A stretch of 64,000 nt of DNA from Solea solea (lineage: Eukaryota; Chordata; Actinopteri; Pleuronectiformes; Soleidae): assembly GCF_958295425.1 (NCBI RefSeq), contig NC_081144.1, forward strand, positions 25,044,827 through 25,108,826, written 5' to 3'. The position numbers and the translations under genes were made by a program. Shown here piece after piece: positions 25,733-36,400 of this stretch (position 1 is its first letter; the number at the start of each line of letters is the position of its first letter). Under the pieces are notes generated by a model. That model had not been told where the DNA came from and ran no database searches. It saw nothing but the letters and a program-made list of their open reading frames with translations.

Positions 25733-26878
25733 TAACAGTGTGTGTGTGTGTGTGTGTGCGTGTGTGTGTTGCTTCAGGGTGTTTGAGAGGAGAAAGTGGC
25801 CGAAAGTCAAGAAACCTTCATCGTCTCGAACCCTGTGAGTCTTCCTCTGCATGCCGCCTCAACGCTACTGTAACCCCTCCTTCATTCCACATTAACTCTG
25901 CCTTAACTCCGCCTTAACCTCCACATTAAGTCCACAGTAATCATCAGTATTTTATTAAATCTCATTTCATCTGTCTGAAAAATCATCAGCTTTCATTAAA
26001 GGGATAGTTCTGTTTTTAAAGTGTGGTTGTGATGACACAGAGCTGACTGTACTGTGAGCGCCCCCTGCTGCTGAGAATCAAACTAGACTTTATCTCACTG
26101 TCAGACTTTTCCAACAGGAAACTGAAGTTTGTAAACCACTCACTCTCCCACACCAAAGTCCAGAGAGAAAATCAGTGATTTTAGTTGGCGGGGACACAGG
26201 AGCTGCTGGTCCTCTGCTGCCTCGTGTGGTCACTTTGTGTCACTGAGGTCAATCTGAACAAAGGATTTCAAATGCCGAATTGACAAAATAAGACATTTGA
26301 ACTTAGTGATGGAGGCAGCAGTGGATCAACAACTCTCTGTGGGGTTTGGTGTGGGAGAGTGAATGGTTTACAAACCTCAGTTTCCTGTTGGAAAAGTCTG
26401 TGTAACAGTGAGATAAAGACGTGAACATGTTCTTAAAGATATCATAGACTTAAATTGATTTTATTTGAACTGGCGAAAATCAGTTTTTCTTCTGCTGGCA
26501 GCCATTTTGTTTTCACTGAGAGTTAAGTTAACTGTCTCAGGCTGCAAAGGAAGTGATTTTCTGGACATGCTAACATGCTAATATGGCATTCAAAATAATG
26601 CTGAATAATAGTATGAGTTATTAGGCATGGATGCTAATATTAGCAGCTCGCACCAGAGGTGACACAGCAGCTCCTGTGTCCCCACGAGCTAAAATCACTG
26701 ATTTTCTCTATGAGGTTTGGTGTGGGAGAGTGAGTTTACAGTTCATTTGGTTTGTCATAAAAACACACTTTAAAAATACCTGAATTATCTTTTAAACAAA
26801 CCAGATTTGTGTTCTGAACACTGTGTGTGTGTACGTGCGCCCCCTAGTGGTCCGATCTGGGATGGCTGGAAGGGCTAA
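14929..26878 (+). CDS. sulf2: extracellular sulfatase Sulf-2 (heparan sulfate 6-O-endosulfatase), complete
   Basis: The enzyme removes 6-O-sulfates from heparan sulfate outside the cell or in the secretory path and so tunes growth-factor signalling. Twenty-two coding exons join in frame to 863 aa, close to the roughly 870 aa usual for SULF2. Residues 1-17 are a signal peptide ([17 protein letters not shown]). The metal-binding motif LTDDQD lies near 43-48. The formylglycine motif is MCCPSR with the catalytic Cys near 81. A second active-site block, [14 protein letters not shown], lies near 309-322. A basic hydrophilic domain and a conserved Cys-rich C-terminal region follow. The end, [13 protein letters not shown] then IWDGWKG, resembles SULF2 more than SULF1, which lacks the RKWP segment. 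ATG at 14929 was chosen because it starts the signal peptide; an in-exon acceptor at 14866 implies a non-coding upstream exon. Confidence 0.96.
15083..15594 (+). repeat. sulf2 intron 1 with a tRNA-derived SINE (about 15265-15425)
   Basis: The SINE head has an A-box-like tgactcagtggtagagc and a B-box-like tgttcaattcctgg. A body of the type gtccttgagcaaagacactt and gtgtgaatggatgaaaac follows, typical of fish SINEs. It does not fold as a functional tRNA and is not called as one. Confidence 0.7.
16401..16956 (+). repeat. sulf2 intron 4: degenerate GGCTAA/TTTAGCTA array
   Basis: About 330 bp (16430-16770) of words such as ttggctaactctttag and tatcttttagctaact recur without a fixed period. They are the reverse-strand counterpart of the array at 6600-7165. 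A GT tract precedes the acceptor. Confidence 0.65.
17127..19012 (+). repeat. sulf2 intron 5: CA tract, GGCTAA array, SINE
   Basis: The intron opens with a (CA)n tract directly after the donor (17131-17170). A 700-bp degenerate array of ttttggctaac/tttagctatc words fills 17270-17970. A CA tract lies at 18332-18352. A probable tRNA-derived SINE (head actgtggatcagtgggtaga, B-box-like gggtttgattcc) lies at 18451-18640. The remainder is unassigned. Confidence 0.65.
20003..20272 (+). repeat. foldback repeat, copy 5 (in sulf2 intron 8)
   Basis: A full copy with both arms (ctcactctcccacaccaaac and gaggtttggtgtgggg) lies within the 739-bp intron 8 of sulf2. It is flanked by CA tracts on the donor side and GT tracts on the acceptor side. 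Confidence 0.87.
20359..26878 (+). CDS. sulf2: sulf2 exons 9-22 (end of sulfatase fold, hydrophilic domain, C-terminal domain)
   Basis: Exons: 20359-20487, 20646-20702, 21196-21325, 22851-23094, 23354-23534, 23606-23702, 23801-23895, 24255-24311, 24717-24886, 24969-25111, 25294-25417, 25564-25597, 25778-25834, 26848-26878. Exon 9 holds [15 protein letters not shown]. Exons 12-17 form the basic hydrophilic domain that in the family binds heparan sulfate, including a KRFQR-type segment, a predicted coiled stretch [20 protein letters not shown] and the cluster [16 protein letters not shown]. Exons 17-19 hold the conserved [20 protein letters not shown] and [20 protein letters not shown]. The last exon adds only 9 complete codons plus the stop, after a split Leu codon. 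Confidence 0.94.
20740..21740 (+). repeat. about 50-bp minisatellite shared by sulf2 introns 10 and 11
   Basis: The unit contains attctttcaaaataaaatac and then ttatctttcattttagtagt. It recurs from 20780 to 21110 in intron 10 and from 21410 to 21730 in intron 11, on both sides of exon 11. The same repeat in adjoining introns suggests spread or duplication across the exon. Confidence 0.75.
21740..22850 (+). other. rest of sulf2 intron 11, AT-rich, with one internal duplication
   Basis: Two related blocks, near 22310-22400 and 22630-22740, share atgatttcttttgtt, caaagaaa and atattcacat words followed by aagctgaaaaat. A GT tract precedes the acceptor at 22850. No gene seen. Confidence 0.5.
26101..26402 (+). 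repeat. foldback repeat, copy 6 (in sulf2 intron 21)
   Basis: The best example of long arms: cagacttttccaacaggaaa runs into the conserved ctcactctcccacacca, and the mirror ends in tttcctgttggaaaagtctg. Inversion continues outward through tatctcactg on the left and cagtgagata on the right. The inner halves are complete. Confidence 0.9.
26662..26738 (+). repeat. foldback repeat, copy 7 (right half only)
   Basis: It starts inside the inner half (cagctcctgtgtccccacga) and runs through the right arm, gaggtttggtgtgggagagt. The left half is missing. It lies about 110 bp before the last sulf2 exon. Confidence 0.8.
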
Positions 26879-28790
26879 TTCTCCATATTGGTTGCTGTGA
26901 GACTCTGCCCACAGCAGCCTGGAGGAGCGGGGGCATGGTCACCAGATGCCACCACCACCACCATCGCGGCCACTTCACCGCTCAGCCAATCAGCTTCTGC
27001 CATTTCTGTGACATCACTAAGTCACCTCCTACCCTGCTGCTGCTCAGGGAGACGCTGGGACCAAACACCTCCCCCTCAGAGCTCCGCCTCCTCCTCTGAG
27101 AGGAAGTCAGCTTCAGGGGAGGAGCCTGAAGGTGATAGCAATGAAGAGGAGACTCCTCCTCCTCTTCGTTATGTGACCTCCCGGCGGCCATATTCGTTTC
27201 CACACTTTAGGACGTTTTCGCTCAGACTGAGGCAAAATATCCTACACTGTGACATCACTGATGATGTCATTTCCTCTTTTTATTTACTATTAACATGAGC
27301 TTTGTTACCATGGCGACAGACACGTTTACTGACAACGACAGACGTTAACTAACCCCGCCCCCCTCCCCTGGTGACTGACTTCAGTTCCCATCATGCATCG
27401 TGGCCAGACTGAGTCTCCTGAGCCAATCAGAAGAGGACGACATGATGATGTCATTGTTTGTTAACTGTCCAATGACCTCGCTACGTTTTATTTTAAACTA
27501 TTAATTCACCCACAAACAAACAAACAAATTTCTAAACTATAAAATTGTTAAAATGTAACTGTAAAAAGGAAAACTGATCTTAACAAATAAAATAAATAAA
27601 CATAAAAAGTAAATAAACACTGAGCTCTGGTTTTACGCTCACACACTTTTACACTGAAAACAGTTTCCATGGTAACGCAGACACGTAGACACTCACTGAA
27701 GTAAACAAACTAAACTACGCGATTGTATTCCGATCAAATCCATGCATCAGGTGACGTGATCGTCAGTAGAGACAACGCTGCCCCCTGCTGGTTTAAAAAC
27801 AATGCAGAGGTCGTCGTTCAATTCGTACGTGAGATCGTAAAGAAAAAAACACTTAGCGACTATGCTTCAGTTTAGGAGTTACCAGATGACAATTATTCTA
27901 GCTAGTTAGCTTTTTTGACACAAATCCCGTGATTTATTAAAAATGTTTTAAATTTTATTTAATGCTAACAATTCAGGGTTACCGTGGCTACCAGATAACG
28001 GTAATGCTAGCTAGGGTTTCTGTCATGAACATCCTGCAGTGATTGCCTACTTAAGTGTAACAAGGGTTAGCAGTTAGCTCCAGGTTAGCATTTAGCTGCA
28101 TGTTAGTAGTTACTTGAAGATATTAGCCCTAGCTAGCTAGCTTTTCTGCCATGTTTACGTCCCTTTATGATTTTTATACTTTTGCTATTATGGGTTATGC
28201 TAATGCTAACTAGATAACTTTCCCGCCATGTTTACACGTCCTGCTTCTGTCACAGGAAACTTTTACTTTTACCGCGTAAAAAATATTGGTCATGTCATGA
28301 CTGAACTGTTCACGCGTCGCGTTACAGAAGTTACGTATATATCTTTATTTACACACAGAGCAGAGACGACATCAGATCTCAGGGTTTAACCCAGACTTCT
28401 GGTTCTGTTGTTACGGTGGTACATCACCATGGTAACAGACGCTGCAGTGTAAACGTGTGTGAGGCGTAAACACAGTGACTCTCAGTGTGATTCTTGTTGT
28501 TTTCTTGGCTCTGCGGTGCTGTTCACTCTCTAACAACTGTAGGGAAAAAACCTCCTGGTTGTGTTTGAATGTATTTGTAAATGTTTAGCTATGTTTTCTA
28601 AAGACACACAAACACACACACACACACACACACTGAAGGACAAACTGCCGAGCACTTTGATTGGAGGATGAATGGACCAATCAGGGTTCATGGTGACGAT
28701 ACTGATCTAACACACGTGTACATTCACCCGCTCACCTGTGGAAACCTGTGGTGACTGGATTTAGTTTGTGAATAAAGTGTTGAAACATTT
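26879..28790 (+). promoter_or_regulatory. sulf2: probable sulf2 3'UTR with poly(A) signals
   Basis: After the stop at 26876-26878 there is about 1.9 kb without a convincing coding exon. AATAAA words occur in a cluster near 27585-27600 and again at 28771-28776; the latter sits in gaataaagtgttg and is the likelier distal site. A 136-codon frame at 26888 is read through this UTR and lacks family resemblance. The exact 3' end is inferred. Confidence 0.5.
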
Positions 28791-28892
28791 CCTCCTCAGT
28801 GTGTTTTTGTTGGTGTTTTTTTGATGTGAGCGCCCCCTGCTGCCCGAGAGACAGACACAGCTGTCAACAGAGACTGAAGTTCACGTTTATCT

Positions 28893-29171
28893 CAACAGGA
28901 GACTCAGGTTTGTAAACCACTCACTCTCCCACACCAAACCTCATAGAAAAAATCAGTGATTTTAACTTCACACACACAGGAGTTGCTGATCCACTGCTGC
29001 CTCCATCACTGAGTTTAAATGTCTTATTTTGTCACTTTGGCTTTTGAAATCTTTCGCTCAGATTTACCTCAGTGACACAAAGTGACCACACGAGGCAGCA
29101 GAGGACCAGCAGCCCCTGTGTCCCCGTGAGCTTAAATCACTGATGTTCTCTATGGACTTTGGTGTGGGAGT
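28893..29171 (-). repeat. foldback repeat, copy 8 (opposite orientation)
   Basis: The outer arms are as in the other copies, but the order of the two inner halves is reversed: the ggagttgctgatccactgct half comes first and the gaggcagcagaggaccagca half second. It lies between the sulf2 and myosin genes. Confidence 0.85.
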
Positions 29172-29279
29172 TTCATGCACCTTTGTGCTATACAGTTAGC
29201 AGCAGGGTTAGAACACCTTGGACTGTAATGTGTGTGTGTGTGTGTATGAAGTGAAATCAAACATGAACATGTTTTTTTA

Positions 29280-29720
29280 GTCATTTATTTTTTCTTTACA
29301 ACACATAATATTTCAATTTCCCCACTGAAGGACTAATGAAGGACTATCTTATCTTAAAACACATAAATATTCAGATCAGCTGTTTACTGTTTAGTCGTCA
29401 TGCGTCAACAGGACATGTCAGGAGTTTGTTTCCTCTCTTTTATCTCAGTGTTTGGTCTCCTCCTCCTCTGACATGAGGCTTTATTCACTTTTCACGCAGT
29501 GAAGCTGAAAACTAACAGCACCTACAGTATATGTGGTAACACTGCACACGATGAATAAATGCCCCGCCCCCTCAACCACATGTGTTCATGAGGTTGGTGC
29601 TAACACAGCAACGTACAGGAAGTTAGCCAAAGATAGTTAGAAGTTTAGCTAAACAAAACAAAGTCAATACGTAGCTAAATGTAATTAAAACAACGTTAAC
29701 TAAAGGTTATCGAAGAGTCA
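29280..29720. other. convergent intergenic / probable myosin 3'UTR
   Basis: On the minus strand an AATAAA is read at 29284-29289 and could be a poly(A) signal of the myosin transcript. Short ttagc-type words lie near 29620-29700. No gene seen. Confidence 0.4.
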
Positions 29721-30215
29721 AAAGTACGGAAGTGTTTTCATTCAGCAGAAATTCATTTTAAAAAGGCTCTGTTTTTACCAGATTTTTTTTTTCGAGATTT
29801 AAAAAAAAAATTCAGAGTCTGTCTTAAGGAGTTTTTTTGGGTCTGTTTTTGCGAGATTCTTTATTTGGGATTGAACTTGACTTTCTGAGTGAATGAGATG
29901 GAAGCGGAGAAGCTTCACCTCCTGATCGGTCGTTTTACTTTGCTTTGGGTTTGAGACGTTGGGAGATTCTGTCCTTGAGTGATGTTGACGGACTTTTCAT
30001 TAGTTTGTCGACTTATCGCAGGAACCTCAGGACTTTGCTTCATGGATATAAAATGATGCACGTAAATGCAGACAGACTGGTGATGTCGTTAAAAAGGAGG
30101 GCAACATGATCCTTCTGGAGCTTCTCGTCTACAGAAACCAGCAAAAAAACCATCTCGTAAAAACAGAACCTTTTTAAAAAATCCAATACGCTTCCGTACA
30201 AAAGAGTACTACGTA
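29720..30215. repeat. imperfect inverted-repeat element downstream of the myosin stop
   Basis: The left end reads aaaagtacggaag and then aaaaaggctctgtttttacc. The right end has the inverse order, cgtaaaaacagaaccttttt and then cgcttccgtacaaaagag. The arms are about 60-80 bp and the middle is about 330 bp. It may be an old MITE or a structured 3'UTR segment. It shares nothing with the foldback family described elsewhere in this window. Confidence 0.55.
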
Positions 30216-30487
30216 TCCAAAGAGTTAAAAGTGACCTAAAGAAAGGAAGTTATGAATGATCTAAGTCGTCTATAAGATCGTAAAAAAAGTTCGATCTTCC
30301 GATCATCATCGGAATAATTTTGTGCGATCGCTGTCGTTTCCTCCGTCTTTCTTCATAAAACCATGACTTGGACTCTTCGTCGTACTCGCTCCTCTCGTCA
30401 CTTCCTGTTTCCGTGGAAAAATACACATCAGAAAAAAACACACGGACGCCAAACGTCAGAGACGCCCCACGGCGGCGCCAGAGAGCG

Positions 30488-33400
30488 TCACTCAACGATC
30501 TGCAGAAAAACACGCACATCAGAAAAAACAGTTTTCACTTTTAAGGACAGTAACGTGCGAAGTGTGCGACTCACCATGGCGACCTTGCTGCTCTGTTGGC
30601 GAGTTCGGATGCGTATTTTGTTGACAGTCGTCTCGGCGATGTCCGCCCGCTCCTCTGCGTCGTCCAGCTCGTGTTGAACTTTCCTGTAACGCACGGTGCT
30701 GCAGCTCACCTGCTCCTCCTGGTGGACAGACAGAGACACGGAGGCTGTGATTGTGATGGTAGACAAACTTCGTTACCGTGGCGACAGTGCGAGCGCGACA
30801 CTCACAGCGTTCTCCGCTTGTCTCTTGTAGCTCTTGAGTTTGGTCTGGAGTTTGTCGATCAGCTCCTGCATCCGGAGCAGAGTCTTCTTGTCCTCGTCCG
30901 ACTGACAAAACAACAACAAACAGAAACAGTGAAACGGTGCTAACGTACGCGCGGTGGCGGCGGCGTGAAGACGGTGATGGCGTCATCAGACCTGGTACGT
31001 TAGCTCTTTGACTTTCCTCTCGTAGCGACGCACGCCTTTGTGATAATCCTCGTTCTTCTTCTGCTCCACCATCAGCTCCGTCTGCAGCTCCCTCACCTGG
31101 TGGTTTTATTAGAGGTTTAGACTCCGCCCCTTCCTGTTACCTACCCACCTCTTCCTCTCATTCAAAATAAGAGCTTTCTTCTGTGGAGAATTAGCACTTT
31201 TGTGTTTGTCAAATTTCGCAAAGACTGTTGTTCAGGAGCGTTTATCTCCAAAATGATTTGTTCCACTTTCTCTTTTTTCTTTATATCATAAAATATGTCC
31301 ATATTTGGTCATAGTGAGGTTGTTAATAAAAACGACATACTGTCCTGGACAATAAGACAAACGAAAAACAACAATTTAAATAATTCTGCCAAATCTAAGG
31401 GAAGGAAAAGTTAAAAGACAAGAAATTAAAAATAAATAAACCCCAAGTGGAAGGAATTAAGTCAAAGTAATTCAGTTTCCTAGACAATAAACAAGCGATA
31501 AAAACTTTGGATGAATGAACAGACACGGACGACGACTCACTCTCGTCTCCAGTTTATGAAGCTGCTTTTTCCCACCCTTCAGCGCCAGCTGCTCCGTCTC
31601 GTCCAGTTTCACCTGCAGCTCTGTCACAAAAACACAAACCTCGTCATCAGTCAGCGCATGATCGCAATCACGATCACGATCGCTCCGTCAGCGCCATCGA
31701 TGATCCGCGTCGTCACCTTTGGCCGTGGACTCCATGTTCTTCTTCATCCTCTCCAACAGGCTGCTGGTGTCCTGCTCCTTCTTCAGCTCCTCGGCCATCA
31801 GCGCCGCCTGCAGGAACATGTGTGAATGACACGTTACAGGCGAGAAAAAAACATAATGTAACAAAAATCGTCCACTGTTTTGAGGGCGGAGCTATGACCA
31901 GAGGAGGGAGTGGCATTTTGTCAATTGTAGCTGCGAGAAGATACATAAAATAAAATGTGTTATTATCGCGATCATTTTAACTTTTCTGTAAACTTTAACG
32001 TTGCAAATACTGCGGAAAAACAAAAATCGTGAACAAGTTCCTAAATTTCGTGAGGTTCTGGTTTAAACGGAAAAGATGCAGCTCCCCCTTGTGGCACTTC
32101 AGAGTAAATCACTTGCGCTAGAATTTTGAAGTCACATGAAATGTTCTTCATTTCACGAATATCAATTCCAAAATCAACTTTTGTGAGTGATTTTTTTGTC
32201 TTGGCACGGGATCTAATCATACGTCGTCCGATCATGATTCAGAGTTCGTGACTCAGCACTGACATCAGTCATGGCCTTCTTAGCTTTGTCCTCTGCGCTG
32301 CGACTCTCCTGCACGGCCTCGTCCACCTCCACCGTCAGCACCGTCAGGTCCACCTCCATCTTCTTCTTGTGGTTTAACAGACCGCAATTCTACGAGGAAA
32401 CGGGTAGTCAGGTGACAGGAAGTCAAGTGACAGGAAGGTGACCAGCTGATGAGCGGGTGAATCAGTGAGTGAAAACTCACCTGTGTCGAGAGCATGTTAA
32501 CTTTCTCCGCCGCCTCCACCAGCTCGTGCTCCGCCATCTTGCGGGCGCGGTCAGTTTGTTCCACAATCTCTCTTAGCTCCTCCCCCTCACCAGCCATCAG
32601 CGAACAGCGCCGCTCCAATAGCGCGATCTGTTCTCTCAGCTGATTGGACAGCTGGACTCTGTCCTCCAGGTCCACCTGCTGCTCTCTCACCTGGAACACG
32701 TGATGGAAGCAACGTTACGTATGAAAGCAGGGGGGGAGATCCGTCATCCTCGTATCCGTGACGACGGGGTCACCTGTGTCTGCAGGTGTCGGATGATCCG
32801 CTGACTCTCCACCGACTGACGGTTAGCGTGTCCCAGCTGAACCTCCATCTCGTTCAGGTCGCACTCCATCTTCTTCTTCAGACGAACCGCCTCGCTGCGA
32901 CTCCGCCCCTCCGCCTCCAGACTCGTCTGCATGGCCTCCGCAGAGCGCTGGTGGCTCCGCCTGGTGGACACAACAGTGTTTTCGCTTATTCTGACTGCTT
33001 TATAGTAAACTAAATTTAGGTCACCAATCAAATTTGATATTTTACTGGATTAGATTTTGTGATGTTACATGAATGGTCCGATGTTTGTTCCTTCACTGTT
33101 TGCGAGAACAGAATAAGAGTTGCGATGTTTCATCTCTCTTCACACGCTCACATGGAACAGAACGCAGCACCCAGCTCAACAAATGCCAACTTTAAACTTA
33201 TCAAACCTACTTCATTCCCTTCTACCGAAAAATAAACAATCTCTGTCCTAATGGTGGAAAAATGGAATACAACCTTTTTTTAGCAGAAGTTTGAATGTTA
33301 ATTGCTAATTCTGACGAGTTATCTGGTAGAGTTTCATGATTTGTTTTCTGGAATCGTCAGGGTCTGTAACTACGGTACCTGAGGTTGTCGATTTCCTCGT

Positions 33401-36400
33401 CCTTCTCTGAGATCTTTCGCTCGATCTCGGTCCGGACCTGCTGCAGCTCCATCTGGAACTTCAGGGTCTTGCTCTCCTCAAGCTCCAGACTTCCCTGGAG
33501 GTGGGTTCACAGTGGTCAGTGCACGAGTAGAAAGCGGTCTCACCAACATCTACAGTAGATCGGTCCATTACCTCGGCCTCCTCCAGAGCTGCTTTGATGT
33601 CACTCCTCTCCACATCCAGGACCTTCTTCATCCTCTCCAGCTCATGGATGGTCTTCCCTCCATGTCCAATCTGGTCTGTCAGGTCCAGGATCTCCTCTGC
33701 CATCAACGCATTTGACCAGTCAGTCACAAATATTAGTTTTGATCACTGATAGTAGACTCCAAACAATTTTACTAAAACCTTGAAAGGAGTAGTGAGCCGA
33801 ATGTCAGTGCCTTGCTCAGTGGCACTGACAGGAGCAACACATGTTATGATGGAAGGAGGAGAGAAAAAAACCCACACCAGCATGCAAACTCAACACAGAA
33901 AGAATCTAGGACAGGACCAGGATTCCAACCTGGGACCTTCTTGCTGTGAGGCAACAGTGCTAACCACTGTTCCACCACCTGCAGAGGTTATAAAGACAGA
34001 TGTTTACAAACCATGAGATTCCAGATGGAGTTTGTACCTTGAAGGTTCTTGTTTTCTCGTTTCACCGTCTCCAGATGGTCCAGAGCTTCTTCGTAACAGT
34101 TCTTGAGTTTGAAGAGTTCGGTGCTCAGACTGCGAGATTCTCTCTGTGCCGCCTCCAGATCCGTCTGACTGTCTTCAAACTTCAACTTCCAGTCACTCAG
34201 CAGCTGTGTCAAACAAGCACAAACCAACAAAACACTGATGTTTCCCGTCTGCTCACACTGCCACCCTGAGGACCGTGGGTTGTGTTGCTGACCAACCTTG
34301 TCAAAGTTGCGTTGCTTCTTGTCCAGAGCCAGAGCGGCAGAGTTGGCTCGTTCCAGCTCAACCACCAGGTCTTCAATCTCCACCTGGAGACGTAGTTTGG
34401 TTTTCTCAAGTGAAGAACATTTGGCCTGAGAGGCTTCTTTGGCTTCTTCAATCGTCTGCAGCTTAACAACCAACTTCTTCCTTTAAACACAACACCATCA
34501 AAACAATAACAGTAACAACAGTTATGAACCAGATCAAAAACACAGCTGAGGTTTCAGTGAAGAACAAGCCTCAGCAGAGACATAAAGTTTACGTGTTTAA
34601 GCTCAAACAGTAGATCATCCAGAGATTTCAGGTCTACAGCACGTGTTTGCCCGATGAAGGTCTAGAACACGCGTTTGCCCGATGAAGGTCTGGAATGCGT
34701 GTTTGCCCGATGAAGGTCTGGAACGTGTGTTTGCCCGATGACGGCCTAGAACACGCATTTGCCCGATGAAGGTCTGGAACACGTGTTTTCATGATGAAGG
34801 TCTAGAACACGTGTTTGCCTGAAGAAGGTCTAGAACGCGTATTTGCCTGATGAAGGCCGAGAACACGTGTTTGCCTGATGAAGGTCTGGAACGCACGTTT
34901 GCCTGATGAAGGTCTGGAACGTGTGTTTGCCCGATGAAGGTCTGTAACATGCGTTTGCCCGATCAAGGTCTAGAACACGCGTTTGCCCGATGAAGGTCTA
35001 GAGCATGCTTTTGCCCGATGAAGGTCTAGAACGCGCTTTTGCCCGATGAAGGTCTAGAACACGCTTTTGCCCGATGAAGGTCTAGAACACGCTTTTGCCC
35101 GATGAAGGTCTAGTACATGCGTTTGCCCGATGAAGGTCTGTAACACACGTTTGCCAGATCAAGGTCTGTAACATGCGTTTGCCCGATCAAGGTCTAGAAC
35201 ACGCGTTTGCCCGATGAAGGTCTGGAACACGCGTTTGCCTGATGAAGGTCTAGAATACGTGTTTGCCTGATTAAGGTCTGGAACACACGTTTGCCCGATG
35301 AAGGTCTGGCACACGCGTTTGCCCAATGAAGGTCTAGAACACGTGTTTGCCCGATGAAGGTCTAGAACACTAAGTTACTAAGGTTTACTCTCACTTTGCC
35401 TCCTCCAGCTCCTCGACCTTCAGCACGGCCTCACTCTCGTACTTGGCTCTCCACTGAACCACCTGACTGTTGGTGTTGGACAGCGCCCTCTGCAGTTCAG
35501 CCTTGGCCTCCTGCTCCCCCTCCAGTTGCTCTCTGAGCAGACCGCAGTCGTGATAAGAAGCCTGCACGGCGTGAGCCAGCGACGTGCGAGCCTGAGACAA
35601 ACATCATCATCATCATCATCATCATCACAGTGCCGTAGAAGAATATTATGGTCTGGACAGATGAAGGTCTCTGTTACTTTGTGCTCCTCCTCCAGCTGCT
35701 TCTTCAGATCCTCAGAGTTCTGGCTGACGCCCGCCTTTGAGCGCTGCAGCTGACCAATCATAGTGTCTCGCTCCTCTAGGCGGCGATGGAACTCAGCTGG
35801 AGTGAGACAGAGAGTTTTATTAAAGGGACAGTTCAGCTCATTGTATGTGTGTGTGTGTGTGTGTGTGTTTTGTACCACATTCTGTCACCGCTCGTGCTTT
35901 CTGTGCAGACACTTCAGTCAGTTTCCTCTGCAGCTCCTCAGCTTTGCTCCTGCTCTCGTTCAGCTGGTCCTCATAGACCCTGCACATCTTCTCCACAGCT
36001 CCCTGCACACACACACACGCACACGATTGTTGTGTCTCATCTCCAGGTGGTTAAATACTAACGACTTGCTGTCCTAAGCCCCTCCCACACACACAGATAC
36101 GTTACCTTGGCTCTGGACAGCTGCTCTACGTTGCTGGCCATGTCATCGGCCTCCAGCCTGAATTCCGTCTTCTCCTTCTCCAGTTTCTGTTTGGTTCTCT
36201 GCAGGCTGTCGATCTGCTCGCCAAGCTCGACCATCATGTCCGAGTGCTTCTTCCTCAGAGTGGCAGCCGTCGCCTCGTGGTGAAGCCCCGCCTCCTCCAG
36301 CTCCCGACGAATCTTCAGGAAGTCTGCCTCTCGCTTCCTGTTGGACATGAAGCTTGTTACAGTACGTCTCTGACCAAGTAACCACTTTGTTTATCTCCCG

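Noticed and set aside
26888..27298. 136-codon frame just after the sulf2 stop
   Set aside because: It lies in the likely 3'UTR, overlaps the end of the last sulf2 exon region, and has low-complexity Ser/Pro/Thr content with no family match.
30519..30986. 155-codon minus-strand frame over the end of the myosin gene
   Set aside because: It is an out-of-frame shadow crossing the splice sites of exons 30575-30718 and 30806-30901.
34600..35400. CRISPR-like array (regular 28-bp repeats)
   Set aside because: The repeats are contiguous without unique spacers and lie in a eukaryotic intron; it is a minisatellite.
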